Notes under the pieces: model-generated
The model's input: only the letters and a program-made list of their open reading frames with translations
Database searches by the model: none
What the model was told of the DNA's origin: nothing
Part shown: positions 37,175 to 45,947 of the stretch, in pieces
Position numbering within the stretch: the stretch's first letter is position 1
Layout of the letters: each line of letters begins with the position of its first letter
Position numbers and translations under genes: made by a program
Source: Pseudanabaena frigida
Lineage (GTDB): Bacteria; Cyanobacteriota; Cyanobacteriia; Pseudanabaenales; Pseudanabaenaceae
DNA: 64,000 nucleotides
Assembly (NCBI GenBank): GCA_003242085.1
Contig: QBML01000001.1
Location: 186,001 to 250,000, forward strand
Direction of reading: 5' to 3'

Positions 37175-37241
37175 CAATCTGAAATGAGTTGTAAAAGACT
37201 CAATAATCTGTCGAAGGCTGTTACAACTCATTTCAGATTGC
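37174..37241 (+). terminator. hairpin after the dihydroorotase homologue
   Basis: Arms of 21 bp, 37174-37194 and 37221-37241, with a 26-nt loop. It begins at the last base of the stop codon. Confidence 0.75.
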
Positions 37242-37304
37242 AATATTAGATTAGATAGAACCGTAAAACGACAATTTGAGCGATCGCATGTGCGCCCGCG
37301 TTAG

Positions 37305-37427
37305 GTAATTTGGAAATATCAAGAGCATGAAATCTACCCAGACGCATTAATTGAGCTTACTCCTACGTCCGCGTATCAAATTCCTGCTCGTGGTGATTTT
37401 GCGAATGATTTGGGAACAGATGATTGA
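37305..37427 (+). pseudogene. possible 40-codon coding remnant
   Basis: The frame between TAG 37302 and TGA 37425 reads WKYQEHEIYPDALIELT, then PTSAYQIPARGDFANDLG, which looks like a true protein end. No start codon is present in this frame, so it is likely the 3' end of a decayed gene. The family is not recognised. Confidence 0.3.
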
Positions 37428-37469
37428 ACTTATTTGAATCCAACATCCTTACTCACCAAATAGAGAAGT

Positions 37470-38765
37470 TTATAAAACGCGCAACACAGTAGGGATACTA
37501 TGTAATGTTGGTAACTCACGAATGGACGCGATCGCCTGTTGGAAATTATACTCGCTCACTTTTTGAGTTACTACGACAATTTCGGCTAAGCCATCATGAA
37601 CTGTTGTCTTTTGTAAAATCGCATTCAAGCTCACATGATGCTTGCCAAAGGCAGTACCAAGATCGCCAATTACGCCAGGCTTGTCATGGGTAAGCAACCT
37701 TGCATAGAACTGAGTCACGGTCTTTGCGATTGGTGCGATTTTGGCATAATGTTCGTGGGAACAGCCCATTAATTGATTGACTTGATTGGGCATCGATTTC
37801 AATGCTGCTACAACATTAATGATGTCGGCAACTACCGCGCTAGCTGTAGCTCCTGCGCCAGCACCAGGCCCTGAAAATACGACTTCGCCGATAGGATCTC
37901 CCTCAATCCGAACGGCATTGGTCACACCGTGAATATTGGCAAGAGGATGCTGAATTGGGATCAAAGTGGGATGTACGCGAATTTCGAGGTTACTTTCATC
38001 CTCCGTTTTGGTTCGTCTCGCAATACCTAATAGCTTAATCGTAAAGCCTAGCTCTTTTGCATATCCAATATCGGCACTAGTGATTGAGCGGATACCTTCG
38101 CGATAAATATCTTCAAGTTTGACGCGATCGCCAAAAGCCAGACTAGCTAAAATTGCCATCTTATCCGCCGCATCATAGCCATCAACGTCCGCAGTTGGAT
38201 CGGCTTCGGCATAGCCTAACTGTTGTGCCTCAGCAAGGGTTGCATCAAAATCCGCTCCTTCAAAATACATCCGACTGAGAATGTAATTAGTCGTGCCATT
38301 GACGATTCCCGTCAACTCACTGATACGATTACCACCGAGGCTTTGCTTTAGAGCTTGGATTACTGGAATACCACCACATGCAGCAGCTTCAAGCATTACG
38401 TATACGCCTTTTTGTTTGGCTGCGGTGAAAATTTCATTACCATGTCTGGCAATCACTGCTTTGTTTGCTGTGACAATATGCTTACCGTTGGCGATCGCTT
38501 TCAAAATCAAACTCTTCGCTGGTTCGATCCCACCAATAACTTCAACCACAATATCGATCTCAGAATCGCTAACAATTGACTCTAAATCATCTGTGACAGT
38601 ACTAGAAGCGATCGCTACATCTCTTTGCTTAGATAGCGATCGCACGCCTACGAGAGCAATTTCGATATCAGGAAGCAAGGGATGACGCCCCGCAGGGTCT
38701 TGAAAAATTTTGGCAACACCAGAGCCAACCGTTCCTAATCCGAGAAGTCCAACTTTATATGTCAC
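37470..38765 (-). CDS. hom: homoserine dehydrogenase
   Basis: 431 residues reducing aspartate semialdehyde to homoserine for Thr, Met and Ile synthesis. Visible are the NAD loop LLGLGTVGSGVAKI, the catalytic block GIVNGTTNYILSRM and YAEADPTADVDGYDAADK, and a C-terminal ACT domain (LLTHDKPGVIGDLGTAFGKH) for feedback by threonine. ATG 38765 starts the protein with no upstream extension. Single gene. Confidence 0.95.
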   Translation of the reverse strand: MTYKVGLLGLGTVGSGVAKIFQDPAGRHPLLPDIEIALVGVRSLSKQRDVAIASSTVTDDLESIVSDSEIDIVVEVIGGIEPAKSLILKAIANGKHIVTANKAVIARHGNEIFTAAKQKGVYVMLEAAACGGIPVIQALKQSLGGNRISELTGIVNGTTNYILSRMYFEGADFDATLAEAQQLGYAEADPTADVDGYDAADKMAILASLAFGDRVKLEDIYREGIRSITSADIGYAKELGFTIKLLGIARRTKTEDESNLEIRVHPTLIPIQHPLANIHGVTNAVRIEGDPIGEVVFSGPGAGAGATASAVVADIINVVAALKSMPNQVNQLMGCSHEHYAKIAPIAKTVTQFYARLLTHDKPGVIGDLGTAFGKHHVSLNAILQKTTVHDGLAEIVVVTQKVSEYNFQQAIASIRELPTLHSIPTVLRVL

Positions 38766-38840
38766 AGTCTTAATTTATTTTGATTTTCTTCAATTTCTAT
38801 TAGCTTTTATTGTAGTTTTTTTGGGGACGCGATGAATTTT

Positions 38841-38895
38841 AAAACCCAGAAAGTAAAAGGGGGCGCGAAGCGCCCCCTTTTACTTTCTGGGTTTT
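38841..38895. repeat. palindrome, class A
   Basis: Perfect 26-bp arms, 38841-38866 and 38870-38895, loop GAA. Outer part AAAACCC, variable part AGAAAGTAAAA, inner part GGGGGCGC. It lacks the TATAGC flanks. It lies between the divergently placed hom promoter and the DUF1830 gene end. Confidence 0.9.
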
Positions 38896-38909
38896 GATAA
38901 AGTCTAGGT

Positions 38910-39260
38910 TTAAGCAGCTACAGCAAATACGTCTTGAGAATCTCTGGCTATTTCTTTAGCGGTCATTAGATTTTGATTTCTATCTATGCCTGTTGTAATG
39001 GCTAGTTGCTGGCAAGGAATTGTGTCAGCGTGAACTGAACCACACATTGAACTTTCGTGAACTTCTAACAGTGAGTCTTCCAATGCCATAAACTGAATGC
39101 ATTGATTTGGAAAGACAGATTTCTCAAAAAAAGATACATTAGTTTGAGAGATCCGAATAATTTGAGTAGTTTCGCTTTCGTTGCGATAAATACAGGTTAA
39201 TTGATTAAGTTGATCTTCTAAGGCTTTTGAGTTAATTTTACGCGATTGAATATTAAACAT
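38910..39260 (-). CDS. DUF1830 family protein
   Basis: A 116-residue cyanobacterial protein. The middle part (LTCIYRNESETTQIIRIS, then FEKSVFPNQCIQFMALEDSLLEVHE and SVHADTIPCQQL) follows the DUF1830 pattern with the conserved CY.N, FE..VFP.Q and SDTIPC-like end. Function is unknown. The C-terminal ~30 residues (NQNLMTAKEIARDSQDVF) extend beyond the family core. It starts at ATG 39260. Confidence 0.75.
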   Translation of the reverse strand: MFNIQSRKINSKALEDQLNQLTCIYRNESETTQIIRISQTNVSFFEKSVFPNQCIQFMALEDSLLEVHESSMCGSVHADTIPCQQLAITTGIDRNQNLMTAKEIARDSQDVFAVAA

Positions 39261-39406
39261 TTTTTTAACCTTTGATTAGCCGCAAACTTTGACATTTCGT
39301 GATCCCAGAGTAAATTATCGTCCCATGACTATCAGTGATATAGCGCACATATTCCAAGTTTCTTAACCTTTGGGATCGCTGATTCGGATTGAGTTATCGA
39401 GGCTGC

Positions 39407-39469
39407 AAATCAAACTCTAGAAAGTAAAAGCGGCATTTAATGCCGCTTTTACTTTCTAGAGTTTGATTT
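39407..39469. repeat. perfect palindrome with TAGAAAGTAAAAG arms
   Basis: 31-bp arms around T 39438, with no mismatch. The inner part is GCGGCATT and the arm contains CTAGAAAGTAAAAG, close to the arm of the class A copy at 38841, so it is probably a relative with different outer ends. It lies about 33 bp downstream of the next minus-strand gene and may end it. Confidence 0.85.
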
Positions 39470-39501
39470 ATTTGCGATCGTAACGCTCAAAAATAATTAA
39501 G

Positions 39502-40182
39502 TTAATTTGCAATTTTTTGCGATCGCTTAACCATATATTTAGTCAAATCCACAAACGAGTCGCGTCGCAAATAAGGATAATCACCAATCCAAAAATTGTA
39601 TTGTGGAATATAAGCGTCTGAAGTTTGGCGGCTAACCCTACCAAAGCGGCGATCGTTGGAAAACAGCAGCATATAAACTGTTTGGTTAACCTTTATGCGC
39701 TTAAGTTCTCTCCTCATCGGTAATCGTAAAGTAGTTACGAACTCAGTTTCATCACCAAGCTCAATATTCAAGAAGCTTTCAGCATCGTAACTAACATCCA
39801 TTCTGCCCCGTGAATTGACCTTCTCAGCGCGAGCAAGCACTTCTTGAGAAACGTAAACATCTAAAACTTCAGCTTGCCAGAAACCACAATAAGCAAAGCG
39901 CCGCAACTTAGCATTGCGAATACTAGCCATTACTACGGGTTCCAACATCCAGTACACCCCTCCCAAAGCAGCACATACAAACATCGCTAAAGCGGCAAAG
40001 CTACTAGGACTATTTTCATTAACCCGATTGTAGAGGATGGTGAAAATAATCACGCTAGCGATCGAAATGGCAATGCGACGGAATACACTCTGACCATCGC
40101 CCCAATAGTATTGATACTGTTCAGAAGTGGGTACAGCGGGGATTAGTTCGTCAAAATTTTTACGCTTGAGTGGGGTAATCAT
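39502..40182 (-). CDS. conserved cyanobacterial membrane protein of unknown function
   Basis: 226 residues. The N-terminal ~35 (MITPLKRKNFDELIP, QYQYYWGDGQSVFRR) lead into two membrane helices (IAISIASVIIFTILY and FAALAMFVCAALGGVYWM). The rest (NAKLRRFAYCGFWQAEVLDVY, GDETEF, IPQYNFWIGDYPYLRRDSF) is a conserved soluble region. I recognise the family from other cyanobacteria, where it is sometimes named phosphate ABC transporter permease without support; it lacks permease features. Function unknown. Confidence 0.75.
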   Translation of the reverse strand: MITPLKRKNFDELIPAVPTSEQYQYYWGDGQSVFRRIAISIASVIIFTILYNRVNENSPSSFAALAMFVCAALGGVYWMLEPVVMASIRNAKLRRFAYCGFWQAEVLDVYVSQEVLARAEKVNSRGRMDVSYDAESFLNIELGDETEFVTTLRLPMRRELKRIKVNQTVYMLLFSNDRRFGRVSRQTSDAYIPQYNFWIGDYPYLRRDSFVDLTKYMVKRSQKIAN

Positions 40183-40250
40183 AATCTCTATTAGTGTGGG
40201 TTACGGCTACGCCTAACCTAATATAGCAATGCAAGTTTTGCTCAGCATAT

Positions 40251-40305
40251 AAAACCCAAAAGATGAGTGGCGGCACGAAGTGCCGCCACTCATCTTTTGG
40301 GTTTT
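40251..40305. repeat. palindrome, class A
   Basis: Perfect 26-bp arms, 40251-40276 and 40280-40305, loop GAA. Outer part AAAACCC, variable part AAAAGATGAGT, inner part GGCGGCAC. The left flank ATAGCAATGCAAGTTTTGCTC is shared with the copy at 56495. Confidence 0.9.
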
Positions 40306-40347
40306 GAATTGATTTTAGGGTTTTCAGCACCGCAGTTGTTGAAAACC

Positions 40348-41631
40348 CTAAAATCGTTTTGCGAGTAATGCAGCACCATAAGCAGCCTCAGTTTGCAAAG
40401 AATCCTGCATGGGAACTCGTAAATAGCGATCGCGTATTTTTGTCCATATCTGATTTTTTGCCCCACCACCTGCTGTATAAATCTGCTTAATTGGTGAAGC
40501 TCCTAACTCTTGTAAAAGTTCATAGCCTCGTGCTTCGATCCTTGCCATACTCTCAAGTAAGCCATGCAAAAATTCTACAGGATCGTCAGGTCTTGGCTCT
40601 AAGCAAGGCTGTAAATTAGGATCGTTAATCGGAAAGCGATCGCCAACTTTGGGTAAAGGATAATAATCTAGCGGACAAGGAACATTGGGATTGATACGAT
40701 CGCCTAATGATTCTGAGAGTTCTAATAATTGCGTATCCGTAAAAAATTGGCGTAGCACTGCCCCGCCGACATTAGATGCCCCACCGACTAACCATAGACA
40801 CCCCAAAATTGGATGCTCAAAGCGATGGCTGTAAATCCCATAACGAGCATCATTGATTGGGCGATCGCTTAAAATTTTCAGCACCATCGTCGAGCCTAAC
40901 GAAGTAACTGCTGTACCGATTTCAGGTGTCACTGTACCGACACAAGCTAAAAAAGCAGCATTACTGTCAGTTGTTCCCGCACCAATCTTGCAATCTAATG
41001 GTAAACCTAACTTCAAGGTGATCTCTTCTTGAATAATCCCCACAGAGATACTAGGAGTAAGAGCTTCAGGTAAAACTATTGCAGGATTTTTTAAAGCCCA
41101 ATCTTGTAACCAATCGGGATAGCGCAAAAGTAGCGGATCGTAGCCAAGCTTCAGGGCATTGTGATAATCACTTATCCCTAACTTGCCGTGCAGCAGATAA
41201 CCCAGCCAATCCGCTTGATGTAAAAAATAAAGTTTTCTTGAGGGCTTCCCAAAATATTTAACTAGTGAAATTAATTTCGCAAAGCTCGAAGTAGCACTAA
41301 TAACTAAATGTTGAGCTGGTGCGATTTTCTTTACATGCTCTATAAATTCAACTTCACAGGCATCGCTATAAATCATTGGAGGCGCGATCGCTTTGCCAGT
41401 GCGATCGCATATTAAAACTGTTGCCGAAGTCCCATCAATTATTATTTTTCGTATATTTTGTCTGATTTCATTCGGAACTGCAGAAATAACTTCATAAAGT
41501 GAATTCTGCCATGTTTCACAGTCACGAATTTCATAGTCATGTCGAGTGACCGCACGGGCTACTCCTTGCTCATCAATAGCGATCGCCCTTGCCCCTGAAG
41601 TCCCAAAATCAATTCCTAAAAAGTAATTCAT
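40348..41631 (-). CDS. FGGY-family sugar kinase, D-ribulokinase/xylulokinase-like
   Basis: 427 residues with the FGGY phosphate loops FLGIDFGTSGARAIAID and GAGTTDSNAAFLACVG, TSLGSTMVLKIL, and the adenosine motif AGGGAKNQIWTKIRDRYL. Cyanobacterial and plant-plastid members of this length form a small branch for which D-ribulose has been proposed as the substrate; xylulose is the usual annotation. It would act in the cytosol to recover pentoses into the Calvin cycle. Start ATG 41631. Substrate not certain. Confidence 0.8.
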   Translation of the reverse strand: MNYFLGIDFGTSGARAIAIDEQGVARAVTRHDYEIRDCETWQNSLYEVISAVPNEIRQNIRKIIIDGTSATVLICDRTGKAIAPPMIYSDACEVEFIEHVKKIAPAQHLVISATSSFAKLISLVKYFGKPSRKLYFLHQADWLGYLLHGKLGISDYHNALKLGYDPLLLRYPDWLQDWALKNPAIVLPEALTPSISVGIIQEEITLKLGLPLDCKIGAGTTDSNAAFLACVGTVTPEIGTAVTSLGSTMVLKILSDRPINDARYGIYSHRFEHPILGCLWLVGGASNVGGAVLRQFFTDTQLLELSESLGDRINPNVPCPLDYYPLPKVGDRFPINDPNLQPCLEPRPDDPVEFLHGLLESMARIEARGYELLQELGASPIKQIYTAGGGAKNQIWTKIRDRYLRVPMQDSLQTEAAYGAALLAKRF

Positions 41632-41657
41632 ATCGCAATCTTAAATAATATATGAAA

Positions 41658-41739
41658 GGCTTCGACATTTCGGCAAACTCAGCGCATCGCCTAGCCCAGA
41701 CAAAGACTAAGCCTCCGTTGACTGAGCAATGCTGAAGCC
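41658..41739. repeat. imperfect palindrome, class C
   Basis: GGCTTCGACATTTCGGCAAA at the left pairs imperfectly with the right arm GACTGAGCAATGCTGAAGCC. A similar arrangement occurs at 56230-56299 and one arm at 28477. It fills most of the 41632-41849 spacer. Confidence 0.5.
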
Positions 41740-41849
41740 CAAGATTCTCACAAACAATTTAGAACAGCTATATAAATCTTGAAGTATGTCTTAGCCTATG
41801 AACAGCCATCTCTTTGCACTTATCGGGCATAGACTAAGCCATCAAAAAA

Positions 41850-42254
41850 TTATTTGTGCTTGAGAGGAATATATTTTTCCAAACAAGTTCTTAGCATTTT
41901 TACATCAAATAAAACTGGCAAGAAATGAATGCTTTTTACTTCTTTAAAATAGAATAGAACAGGAAAAGCAAACCAAAAGACTTGCCAATCCTGCCATTCT
42001 TGATATGGGAAAGTACGAAACTTTTCTTGAGATCGATAAACCTCTAAATCTGTTGCGGTAAACACTAAACGAATGGTTGCAGCTTGATAAACTAAAAACA
42101 ATCCAAAAATTGAAACCACTCCAGCAGCAATTGGTTGAACCAAAATAAGTGGTAATCCTGCAAACACAAGTACGGCAGGTATTGCATAGTTTGGGCTTAA
42201 TTCTGTAGTCTGTGATGCAATATTTGGATCTACAAATGGATTTGAAGCAGTCAT
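41850..42254 (-). CDS. DUF3119 family membrane protein
   Basis: 134 residues. Two adjacent membrane helices (AIPAVLVFAGLPLILV and AAGVVSIFGLFLVYQA) are followed by RLVFTATDLEVYRSQEKFR, FPYQEWQDWQVFWFAFPVLFYF and SIHFLPVLFD, which match the cyanobacterial and plastid DUF3119 family (PH-like soluble part). Function unknown. ATG 42254; no partner. Confidence 0.8.
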   Translation of the reverse strand: MTASNPFVDPNIASQTTELSPNYAIPAVLVFAGLPLILVQPIAAGVVSIFGLFLVYQAATIRLVFTATDLEVYRSQEKFRTFPYQEWQDWQVFWFAFPVLFYFKEVKSIHFLPVLFDVKMLRTCLEKYIPLKHK

Positions 42255-42431
42255 AGTGATTTCAATGATTTATTTCTATCTATAGATATACATTTAACTC
42301 TAAATCTATGGCTACTTTATTGAAGTGATACGATGAATACTATTAAGCCAAAATAACGCACTTTTAGTTAGTTTATTCTTAATTTAGTGTGTCTTTGGCA
42401 AGCTACCATAATATCTAAACAAGCTTAGGAA

Positions 42432-42668
42432 ATGTCTATGAACTTATCCTCAACAGCGAATGAATTGACTCTCCCTTTGCACGAAGCAGCAAAAGACCCT
42501 AAGGTCTGGAGTCATCTCAAACAGGCGATCGCCACAAGTTCAGGATTTGACAAATGGCAGAGATCCCGCCTTGTCGAACCTAAAGATGTTTTAGCTCTAC
42601 AAGAGAGCGTTCTAGACGACCTCGTGCGTAGCTACTTACGTGAGACACTAGAAACGTTAGCGTATTAA
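42432..42668 (+). CDS. small conserved protein upstream of nblB-like gene
   Basis: 78 residues, mostly helical: DPKVWSHLKQAIATSSGFDKW and VLDDLVRSYLRETLETLAY. No recognised domain. It ends directly before the HEAT-repeat gene, and a possible start TTG of that gene follows the stop with no gap, so they probably form one unit. The last residues (RETLETL) resemble those at the start of the next protein, a chance similarity or a duplication. Confidence 0.6.
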   Translation: MSMNLSSTANELTLPLHEAAKDPKVWSHLKQAIATSSGFDKWQRSRLVEPKDVLALQESVLDDLVRSYLRETLETLAY

Positions 42669-43361
42669 TTGCGAGATTTTCTTGTGAGCGAAACATTAGA
42701 AACTCAGTTTGAAACTTTAAGAGAGCAACTAGGTGCGGATGACATGGGTATTCGAATGAAAGCCCTTCACGCTAGTCGCTCTCTTCCCATTTCTGAGAGA
42801 TTTACTTTACTATCAAGTGCGGCAAACGACCCCTATGCCCGTATTCGTTATGATGCCGTTAGCCAAATTGGTACAGTTGGCACTGTAGATTTACAAAAGT
42901 CTTTTGAAATTTTAAGCGATCGCTTATTTGTCGATCCCGAACTTGATGTACGGGCAGCAGCTGCGGCTTCACTTGGCTCACTACAACTTACTCAATCGTT
43001 TGATATTCTCAAAACTGCGTACGAGTCCACTAATGATTGGATGTTTCAGTTTAGTATTGTTGCCGCGATCGGCGAACTGGGAGCACCTCAAGGATTTGAT
43101 TTCCTAGCCCAAGCTTTACAAAGCCCTAATGAGCTTGTAAAAATAGCAGCGATCGGTTCCCTAGGCGATCTAGGCAATCAACAAGCCATTCCGCTGTTAC
43201 TGCCCCTAATTGAAGATCCTGATTGGCAAGTTCGACATCGTGTTTCCCAGTCTCTTGCTCATCTCGGCGGTGCAGAAGCCAAGGCTGGCTTGGAGAAACT
43301 AGCTAACGATCCGATGCCCCAGGTTTCTGAAGCAACGCGATCGCTACTAGCCTCAATGTAA
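42669..43361 (+). CDS. nblB: HEAT-repeat protein, NblB type
   Basis: 230 residues made of about six HEAT/PBS-lyase repeats, such as DPYARIRYDAVSQIGTVG, DPELDVRAAAAASLGSLQ and DPDWQVRHRVSQSLAHLGG. Length and repeat order agree with NblB, which takes part in phycobilisome breakdown under nutrient stress; other HEAT proteins (CpcE/F lyases) are longer. TTG 42669 and GTG 42684 are both possible starts. A hairpin follows at 43403. Confidence 0.75.
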   Translation: MRDFLVSETLETQFETLREQLGADDMGIRMKALHASRSLPISERFTLLSSAANDPYARIRYDAVSQIGTVGTVDLQKSFEILSDRLFVDPELDVRAAAAASLGSLQLTQSFDILKTAYESTNDWMFQFSIVAAIGELGAPQGFDFLAQALQSPNELVKIAAIGSLGDLGNQQAIPLLLPLIEDPDWQVRHRVSQSLAHLGGAEAKAGLEKLANDPMPQVSEATRSLLASM

Positions 43362-43402
43362 TTTTCGCCAAACTACGAAGAAATTTATTACGAATCACTT
43401 AC

Positions 43403-43444
43403 AAAAAACAATGAGAGGTACTTTTGCACCTCTCATTGTTTTTT
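43403..43444 (+). terminator. terminator hairpin after nblB
   Basis: Arms of 17 bp, AAAAAACAATGAGAGGT at 43403-43419 and its complement at 43428-43444, ending in a T-run. Confidence 0.85.
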
Positions 43445-43466
43445 AATTTTATTCAACTAATGCGGT

Positions 43467-43497
43467 AAACATCCAACTTCGGAGAGGCTGGATGTTT
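43467..43497 (-). terminator. hairpin downstream of the porin
   Basis: AAACATCCA at 43467-43475 pairs with TGGATGTTT at 43489-43497, close beyond the porin stop (43511). The minus strand side continues with A/T-rich sequence. Confidence 0.55.
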
Positions 43498-43510
43498 GTT
43501 TAACCAAATT

Positions 43511-45166
43511 CTAGAAGGAGAATGTGGTACGAATAACACCAACAGTAGCAGTACCATTAGCACTATCGCTGCCTTGGTTGAACACAAAGAATACACCAGG
43601 AGTGATACTAATATTCTTAGAAACACGGAAGCGGTAGAAAGCTTCGAGTTGATAAGGAGTATTAGCACTACCTTGTGCAGAACCAGTTACGCTGGTTCTA
43701 AGTAAAGGCTGACCAAAAGAAATCGCAGCAAGATCGCCTTCAGTGAATAAATCCTTACCAGAGATAGCTGCTAACCAGCTAGTAAAAGTTGTACCAGCAG
43801 TCGTTGTACCAGTAGCGTTAGCAAAAGTGTACGAACCCCATGTATTAAATGAGAACTTCTTGGTGATATCCCAGACTAAACTGCCAACTACAGTATCAGT
43901 GTTAATACCACTTACTCCAAGTGCATTCAACGCACTCAAGCCAAAAGTGTCAACGTTTAAGCCAGAGCTTAGAGTATTACCAACAGTGTAGGCACGAGCA
44001 TAACCAATACCAAGAGTGAGTGAGTCAATAGGCTGAGCAACAAGCTGAGCAGCAAGTTTAGTATCTTGACCAGTTACACCACCTTGACCAGTAGCGGAAG
44101 CAGGATTAGATGCACTATACAGTAATTCAAGTCTAGCTTTATCATTGAATTTGAAGGTCAAACCAGCGATTGCTAATCCATTATCGCGACTACTAGAAGC
44201 GATACGGATCAAAGGATTAAAACGTCCGAAACGAGAAACTGTACCTTGAGAATCACTTTCTATAGGGTTCAATGGACTAAGTACGTCTTCAGGAGCGCCG
44301 ATTGGTGCAATGTAAGCAGTGATGCTATCCCCAACTGGGAACTTGTAGTACAAGCGATTGATCTCAAAGTTATTAGCAGCACTACCACTATATCCAAACC
44401 CATCAAAAGAAAGTCGTGTACTGTTACCGTTTGCATTTTGACCAACAAGATCTCTGTATTGACCTGTGTTACTTGCTTGTAAACGAGTTCTCAACAAATC
44501 CTTACCAGTAAAACTGGTGTCTAAGTTAAGGCGCACGCGATAGCTGAAGGTTGTATTGGTTTTGTCAACGCCAGTTGCGGTAGTACCATCTGAAGCAGCA
44601 GCTAGACCAAAGATTGCTTCGCCGCGTAGCTTGGTGGTGGTGGAGAACTGTTGTGCTTCGAGCTTAGCGGTCTTAGCATCGAGAGCATCTACACGACCGC
44701 GAAGAGTTGCTAGTTCAGCTGCAAATTCTTCTTGAAGCTTTTGTAAAGTAGCGAGGTCTTCTTTGCTAACCTTGTCAGCCAAACCTGCGGAAATGATTTC
44801 GTTGATTTTGTCTAAACAAGCATTCAAACCTGCAGCAAACTCGTAGCGGCTGGTTGCTTGTTTGCCACGGAAAGTGCGATCGGGGTAACCAGCGATACAA
44901 CCGTAGCGCTCTACCAAGGATTGCAATGCGGTGAAAGCCCAATCAGTAGGCTTGACGTCGCTGAGTTGAGATACTGAGGTAACGTTTTGAGCAACAGCGC
45001 TAGGACGTAACTGTACTTGTTCGACAAGAGCGTCAGCATTGACAGATTTTGTAGAGTTCTGTGTTTCTGCGTTAGCAGATCCGCTGATAATTGCAGAAGC
45101 TGCAATAGCAGCAGAAATTACTACTGGAGTAACAATGCTGTAATTTTTCCCTAAAAACTTAGACAT
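43511..45166 (-). CDS. SLH/OprB-type outer membrane iron-uptake porin
   Basis: 551 residues. A signal peptide (VVISAAIAASAIISGSANA) is followed by an SLH domain (VSQLSDVKPTDWAFTALQSL, RYGCIAGYPDRTFRG), a coiled coil (DLATLQKLQEEFAAELATL) and a ~400-residue beta-barrel of the OprB carbohydrate-selective porin type ending in TTFSF with the terminal Phe. It sits in the outer membrane, the SLH part binding peptidoglycan-linked polysaccharide. Homologues pass inorganic ions and iron. GAGGAA lies about ten bases before ATG 45166. Confidence 0.9.
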   Translation of the reverse strand: MSKFLGKNYSIVTPVVISAAIAASAIISGSANAETQNSTKSVNADALVEQVQLRPSAVAQNVTSVSQLSDVKPTDWAFTALQSLVERYGCIAGYPDRTFRGKQATSRYEFAAGLNACLDKINEIISAGLADKVSKEDLATLQKLQEEFAAELATLRGRVDALDAKTAKLEAQQFSTTTKLRGEAIFGLAAASDGTTATGVDKTNTTFSYRVRLNLDTSFTGKDLLRTRLQASNTGQYRDLVGQNANGNSTRLSFDGFGYSGSAANNFEINRLYYKFPVGDSITAYIAPIGAPEDVLSPLNPIESDSQGTVSRFGRFNPLIRIASSSRDNGLAIAGLTFKFNDKARLELLYSASNPASATGQGGVTGQDTKLAAQLVAQPIDSLTLGIGYARAYTVGNTLSSGLNVDTFGLSALNALGVSGINTDTVVGSLVWDITKKFSFNTWGSYTFANATGTTTAGTTFTSWLAAISGKDLFTEGDLAAISFGQPLLRTSVTGSAQGSANTPYQLEAFYRFRVSKNISITPGVFFVFNQGSDSANGTATVGVIRTTFSF

Positions 45167-45947
45167 TAGAATTATTATTCCTCACAACATAATTACTATA
45201 CACTTATGCCGAATAAATGTAGCAAGAATAGCAGTAAAAAGTTAAGTGTTGTCTAACACATTAGCATTACAAATACAAACAAGCCTTAATCATCTATTTC
45301 ATACAGTAATTCCAAATTTTTTGTAAAAATGCGCCTCTTCTGGACGAGCTTCCACAAACCAAAAATCAACAAAATAATTTAAGATGACAATCCTAACGCT
45401 ACAGCAATCCTAAATTAAAACCAAGGAATAGAAAATTCGAAACCTCAAAGTTTTTAGACTTTAAAACAAAATCAATTTAGAAAATATTTGCTGTAGCAAT
45501 TGGGCTAAAATACTGTTGAGTAGGGGAAAACGATACAAGCTAACTCTGCAAATTCGTAAGCTACCCAAATCCCATGAACATAGCAACAAAGTAGATCTAG
45601 ACTTTCTGTAGAGATCGTCGAAGTTTCCCTTGGAATGTTACTCTTCAGTCTGTAAAAGTAAATATGCGTCTCGATCCATATCTCCTATACATACTGTAAT
45701 GTGAGTCTGTAATGACATTACAAACTATCAAGGGCATCTCAAGATAGATAGATCGACTCCTTAGGTTTCGTTTTGATGAGTCGAATCTTGCGGAGTCAAT
45801 GGTCTGTAGTTTGTATCGAAATCTTCACTTTCGATATGTCAAGACGTTGAGTCTCTATTTCTGATCTGTATTTGTAGACCGTTGTTTTTGTTACCCTCTC
45901 GTTCGATCTAATTTGCTCACCTTAAACAATCGCTCGACATTCGCCTC
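45167..45947. other. 781-bp spacer without gene
   Basis: A long divergent spacer between the porin and RNase-like genes. I see no coding frame, palindrome of the other classes or tRNA. GTAATG-N-CATTAC near 45712-45724 is a short inverted repeat. The base composition is balanced and not repetitive, so a promoter-rich region or an unannotated small RNA is possible. Confidence 0.4.

Noticed and set aside
43496-43705. Open frame on the plus strand at the porin 3' end
   Set aside because: Lies opposite the beta-barrel end of a clear porin and has no start signal.
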